Both the position numbers and the translations under genes were made by a program. A stretch of 64,000 nt of DNA from Fusarium oxysporum f. sp. lycopersici 4287 (lineage: Eukaryota > Ascomycota > Sordariomycetes > Hypocreales > Nectriaceae), in the NCBI RefSeq assembly GCF_000149955.1, contig NC_030990.1:3585482-3649481 (forward strand). Reading direction: 5' to 3'. The notes under the pieces were generated by a model that was given only the letters and a program-made list of their open reading frames with translations, made no database searches and was not told the DNA's origin. Shown here in pieces: positions 60,516 through 64,000 of the stretch. How positions within the stretch are numbered: position 1 is the first letter of the stretch; every line of letters starts with the position of its first letter.

Positions 60516-60856
60516 TTATGCGGATTGCTTCTTAAGTTCTCGCGCAGCCTGCTTCAGGCTGAAGTTGCACTCCTCATAGGCACGGCCAGCACCGAAACCG
60601 ACACCAACGAATGCGGGCCATGCTCTTCGCTTGAACAGAAGGACGGAGAAGACGACACCGAAACCGAGACCGAGGGAGGACTTGACGAGGAGGTTGGAGA
60701 GGCAGCGATCCCACTGAGTTAAGTCAGTACTGAAACTTTGTAAAGAAAGCGTTTGAAGTATTCGGGTCTCGTGATTACCTTCTCATTGAGAAGAGACTCG
60801 CTAAGCGGCCGGGAAATGGCGCTGGGAGGAGGACGGGCGACAGTGGAATCGGCCAT
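60516..60856 (-). CDS. mic10: MICOS complex subunit Mic10
   Basis: Mic10 oligomers bend the mitochondrial inner membrane at crista junctions. Exons on the minus strand: 60856-60779 and 60713-60516 (91 residues; intron 60714-60778, 65 bp, with a TTAACTCAG acceptor). The N-terminus MADSTVARPPPSAISRPLSE precedes WDRCLSNLLVKSS, where the family's conserved W-D-R begins. Two hairpin transmembrane segments follow, with the diagnostic glycine motifs GLGFGVVFS and GVGFGAGRAY. It ends with a charged C-terminus (AARELKKQSA). Length and motifs match the family closely. The start faces the large gene on the right across 345 bp. Confidence 0.95.
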
Positions 60857-61201
60857 TTTGAACTGTGATGTATCGCGTCAGTTTCAATGATCGAAGATTA
60901 ATAGAACAAAAGGAATTGGCATACTTAGGTCGTGCAATCGGTCGTGACGAGCGAAATCAAGAGCTGCAACGAGCTTTATCTATGGACGTGATGTCAAGCT
61001 TGAATATGGAACAAGCCGGGTGACAAGAGCCGGGCTGTAGGCGGTGAGAATGGTGAGCCGGTAACGGTTTAGCGTTCTGGCAGAATTTAGGAAATTTTGG
61101 GTGGAACTCAGGAAAAGTCGCGGGGCGCATTCAAAGATCGAGGTTTGTATAGCTTCTTTTCTCAACCATTTTTTTAATCATTCCTTTGTAAAACTGTCGC
61201 T
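60857..61201. promoter_or_regulatory. 345 bp divergent promoter, Mic10 / Urb2-like gene
   Basis: Both start codons point outward from this spacer, so it carries both promoters. A pyrimidine-rich stretch lies just before the plus-strand ATG. No TATA box is obvious. Confidence 0.6.
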
Positions 61202-64000
61202 ATGGACGTGGAAATGGCGGAAGGTTCCTCACAAGAAAATTCTTCAACTCTGGTATGTATCTCTCTTACTACGTGCTTCCCGATTGTGAATGCTTACACG
61301 TGCTACAGCAAAAGATGGACCTGATTAAGACTGTGAGAGGTCTTGATCAAAACGGTCCGGGCGAAGATGGAAAGAATCTCGAAAAACTATGGAAGAGTTT
61401 GACGGTATCAGCAGATAGCCAATTCCATGCTGCAGAGGAGAGCAGCTTGCGATGGCTGCTAAAGTCGATGAACGGCGCATCAAAACATGCTGAAACTTTG
61501 CGACGCTGGCCCTTGACCTGGACTATCCTTGAATGCGTCTTTCAGCGCATTCCTCTATTCTCGCTCGCAAAGTCTCTTGCCGATAGACGGTTCATTGCAG
61601 TGCTGCAGCAAACTCTGAAAGATATCTCACAACCAGCTACGAATTCATCATCCAGCTCCTCCAAGAGAAAGCGGTCGCCAACAAAGAGCTTCGACTTGGA
61701 AGCTCTACGAGATGCCGAAGGGTGTCTTATGAGTGGAGATGCTTTGCTCAGTGCCCTGAAGACATTACTGGACCGACTTCGTTCATCTGCCACGCAATCA
61801 TCCCACGACAAGATCGGTGCAGAGCATATCCGATCTCTGTTCTGTACCTCAGCGGCTGACGCTGCGACCTTGACATCATTGTCCCTAACGCTGTGCAATG
61901 TTGCGCTTACTAGCGGTGAAGAGCAAGAAGGAAGGGAATCGTGGATGGAGACGATATCATCCATTTGGGATTTTCACTTGCAAGGAACCGATGATACACT
62001 GGAGGTCGCAGCACAGCTATTCACACCATCCGCAGCCATCTTCAGCAAACTGGAGGGTATCGATGGATCACACGACAGGGCTACACGAGAGCCCTTACGG
62101 ACGAAATGGACAATCGATTTGGAAAAGCTCATGCATCGCAATCTGATACTCCCCGCCCGAGCCGCCTTCATTAACCGACAAGATATGGAACCCGTCGCCA
62201 GAGCACTTCACGCAGCCGAGAAAAATCTTGATACAGCAGCTCCTGCGCTGTACTTCTTAGCTTCAAGTGTGACAGATGCTCTTAGTGAAGGAAGGTTACG
62301 GAAAGGAAATATCGACTGGATGAAGCAGATCTTCAAAGTTGTGGAAGGCTCGCTAAGAGGACGAGAGAACCGAGATAAGCTTGTGCAGGCTGTTCTGGAG
62401 CGAGCGGCTGAAAAGTCGATGTCGATCGACACAAATGATCTGCGTTCTGTTTGCCGAGAGTATGCTCTACAGGAGGACAGCACAAACTGGCATTTAACCG
62501 CGGTCATTGCTGGTTGTGATTTTGATGTGTTCAAGCTCCCTGAAGGCGAAAGCCTGCTAGAGACCGCCTGCGAGCGAAGCATCTCCTCAGAGCTTAAACA
62601 AGAGGATCTAGAATCAGTTTCAAAGATCATTCAAGCCATCGCTCAAGTACACCGAACTGGACGAGATTTTGCTGGGTTCTTGAAGTTGTGGTTTCAGCAG
62701 CTTTGTAAGGTCGAGAAGCAGAAGACTAAGACTACCTCGCCATGGCTTCAGGTTGGCCAAGGGCAGCATGGAAAGTCTCCATTCGAGAGCTTGATTGAAA
62801 AGGAGATGTCACCACAGCAGCTTCTGGAGGTATTGGAATGGGTAAAGGGAGAGAAATTGCACTCCAGGGCACTCTGCCTCTTCTTGGACTCCATTGCTCA
62901 GGGCATTCAAAGCGAGACGTACGTGGATGCTGTTGGCAGTAAGCTATTTGGTTTGGTGAGCCAAGTGAAAAAGACGTCGTCCACCTTGACAGCACTGAAG
63001 TGGGGAGTTGTGTCAAAGACCATTTCTTGGGTGACCCCTGAGTCACGAGCTGAAATTTGGGCCTCTGTCCAAGGACAACTGACCAAGATCTTGTCCGAGT
63101 CACCTCTTGAGTCTAAGGAGGCGTATGAAGCCTTCAAATGCTGTTGTCAAGCCTGGGTTTCCATGAGCCCCGATGACGCACTGATCAACGAGCCTGCAAG
63201 CCTGGTGGATGCTTTCACTACTCGACTATCAAAGGACCTGCTCTCATCAAAGTCCCTGAAGGGTAGAGGCCTTTCATCATTCTTACAGCATGATCCTAAG
63301 CCAGCTTTCCTTGAAGAAGCAGCCCCAGAGCATTACTTGGCATGGTTTTTACGGGGTTCTGGTCGTTTAAGTCGATTTGTTTATGGCAACAAAGCCAGCC
63401 TCCCACAAGCACTACAAAATGCGTTATCTCTACCTGGTAGTGAAGTTGCTCAGTTGAGGGACATTTGGGCATCTCTACTTGAGAACGAAAACAACATGAA
63501 CACAGTCAAAGTCGCTGGCGACCTTATCGACCGATTGATCAAGTCGTTGGAAGAAGATGGAAAGGAGAAGCGATGGCCCGCGGAGGGCAGCCAGGCCTGG
63601 ATCCGGAGCTTGAGCAGTACTCATACAGATGCCTTTACTCGACCCCAGAGGGAACGTATCATGGAATTGCTGAACGCCCACAGAGCGAAGACGACAAAAC
63701 GGGTATCGATCGAGGGATGGAGATACATCCTCGGACTGTCCACTAAATTGATGGGCCGAGCGACTTTCTACGAAGGAATGGAATTCTCTCATCTAGTTGA
63801 TGTTGCGGATGCCATGTCAGACATCTCTAGCTCAACACCTACACAAGACGGCACTTTGACCGATCTGATCGAAGCATATTATATGATGGCGGCGGCCACT
63901 GTTCGACAGATGGCGGAGCATTTGGACGAGCGAAGTAACAAATATTTCGAGGAGAGCCGCAGTTTCATTTCTGACTGTGAAGAAGCTGGGGATTTGTCGC
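61202..64000 (+). CDS. large helical protein, possibly ribosome biogenesis factor Urb2/Npa2 (partial)
   Basis: Exon 1 (61202-61252) encodes MDVEMAEGSSQENSSTL. A 56 bp intron (GTATGT donor, CTACAG acceptor at 61308) joins it to an exon that stays open to the window edge. About 914 residues are present and the C-terminus is missing. I read the whole exon and found no stop. The protein is alpha-helical, HEAT-like in feel, without catalytic motifs; it includes RGLDQNGPGEDGKNLEKLWK near the start and a KRKRSP basic patch. The size, helical make-up and N-terminal LEKLWKSL-type segment fit fungal Urb2, a nucleolar 60S assembly factor. The diagnostic C-terminal domain lies outside the window, so the name is tentative. 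Confidence 0.55.

Noticed and set aside
1..64000. tRNA, rRNA, CRISPR and transposon searches by eye
   Set aside because: No T-loop/acceptor combinations, rRNA blocks, regularly spaced palindromic repeats, or transposase or reverse-transcriptase motifs were seen; a proper covariance or profile search could still find a small RNA.

Overview
The window looks like nuclear DNA of a filamentous ascomycete, most likely a Sordariomycete of the Fusarium/Nectriaceae type. Genes carry short introns (mostly 45-105 bp, GTANGT donors, CTAAC/CTGAC-like branch points). The proteins are recognisably fungal: PacC, a Puf3-type Pumilio, Zn2Cys6 and C2H2 regulators, and fungal forms of Nnf1, Mrt4, U1-70K and Mic10. 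There are no bacterial operons, CRISPR arrays, convincing tRNAs or intact transposons. Two runs of N (8402-8735, 50337-51059) are assembly gaps, and each lies within a gene.

Layout. 1-4644: the pH-response regulator pacC (+), preceded by an upstream region with 21 copies of the PacC core site GCCAAG in three clusters. 5572-5690: a tract of ATTTAGCAT units about 16 bp apart. 6571-6993: a small secreted protein with two cysteine-rich domains. 8217-8873: a single-pass membrane protein (-) broken by a gap. 8874-15254: about 6.4 kb without a convincing gene, ending in a pyrimidine-rich leader for a Pumilio-family RNA-binding protein (15255-17686, +). 18649-23283: a mitochondrial coiled-coil protein (FMP32/CCDC90 family), kinetochore Nnf1 and a PH-domain protein. 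23284-27891: another gene-poor stretch. 27892-36623: a dense housekeeping block with a G3BP-like protein (-), Mrt4 (+), U1-70K (-), mitochondrial ribosomal protein mL43 (+) and triosephosphate isomerase (-). 38375-45212: two divergently spaced transcription factors, C2H2 and Zn2Cys6, both on -. 49460-51379: a conserved protein of unknown function interrupted by the second gap. 52979-55515: a second Zn2Cys6 regulator. 58264-58550: a candidate 35-residue spliced gene. 59703-60281: a single-pass membrane protein. 60516-60856: Mic10 (-). From 61202 to the edge: a large nucleolar-type protein, possibly Urb2.

Co-operation. The window is not one pathway. Housekeeping genes are tightly packed and share short divergent (U1-70K/mL43, Mic10/Urb2-like) or convergent (Nnf1/PH, Mrt4/U1-70K, mL43/TPI) spacers. 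Regulators sit in large non-coding territories. RNA biology recurs: Puf3-like, G3BP-like, Mrt4, U1-70K and the Urb2-like protein.

The strongest signals for follow-up are the PacC-site arrays upstream of pacC itself, the twin CCCC-type secreted protein, the 1.1 kb first intron of the C2H2 gene with its repeated GTCCA words, and three +1 frame breaks that all fall in a C3 run of the coding strand. The last probably says more about the assembly than about the organism.
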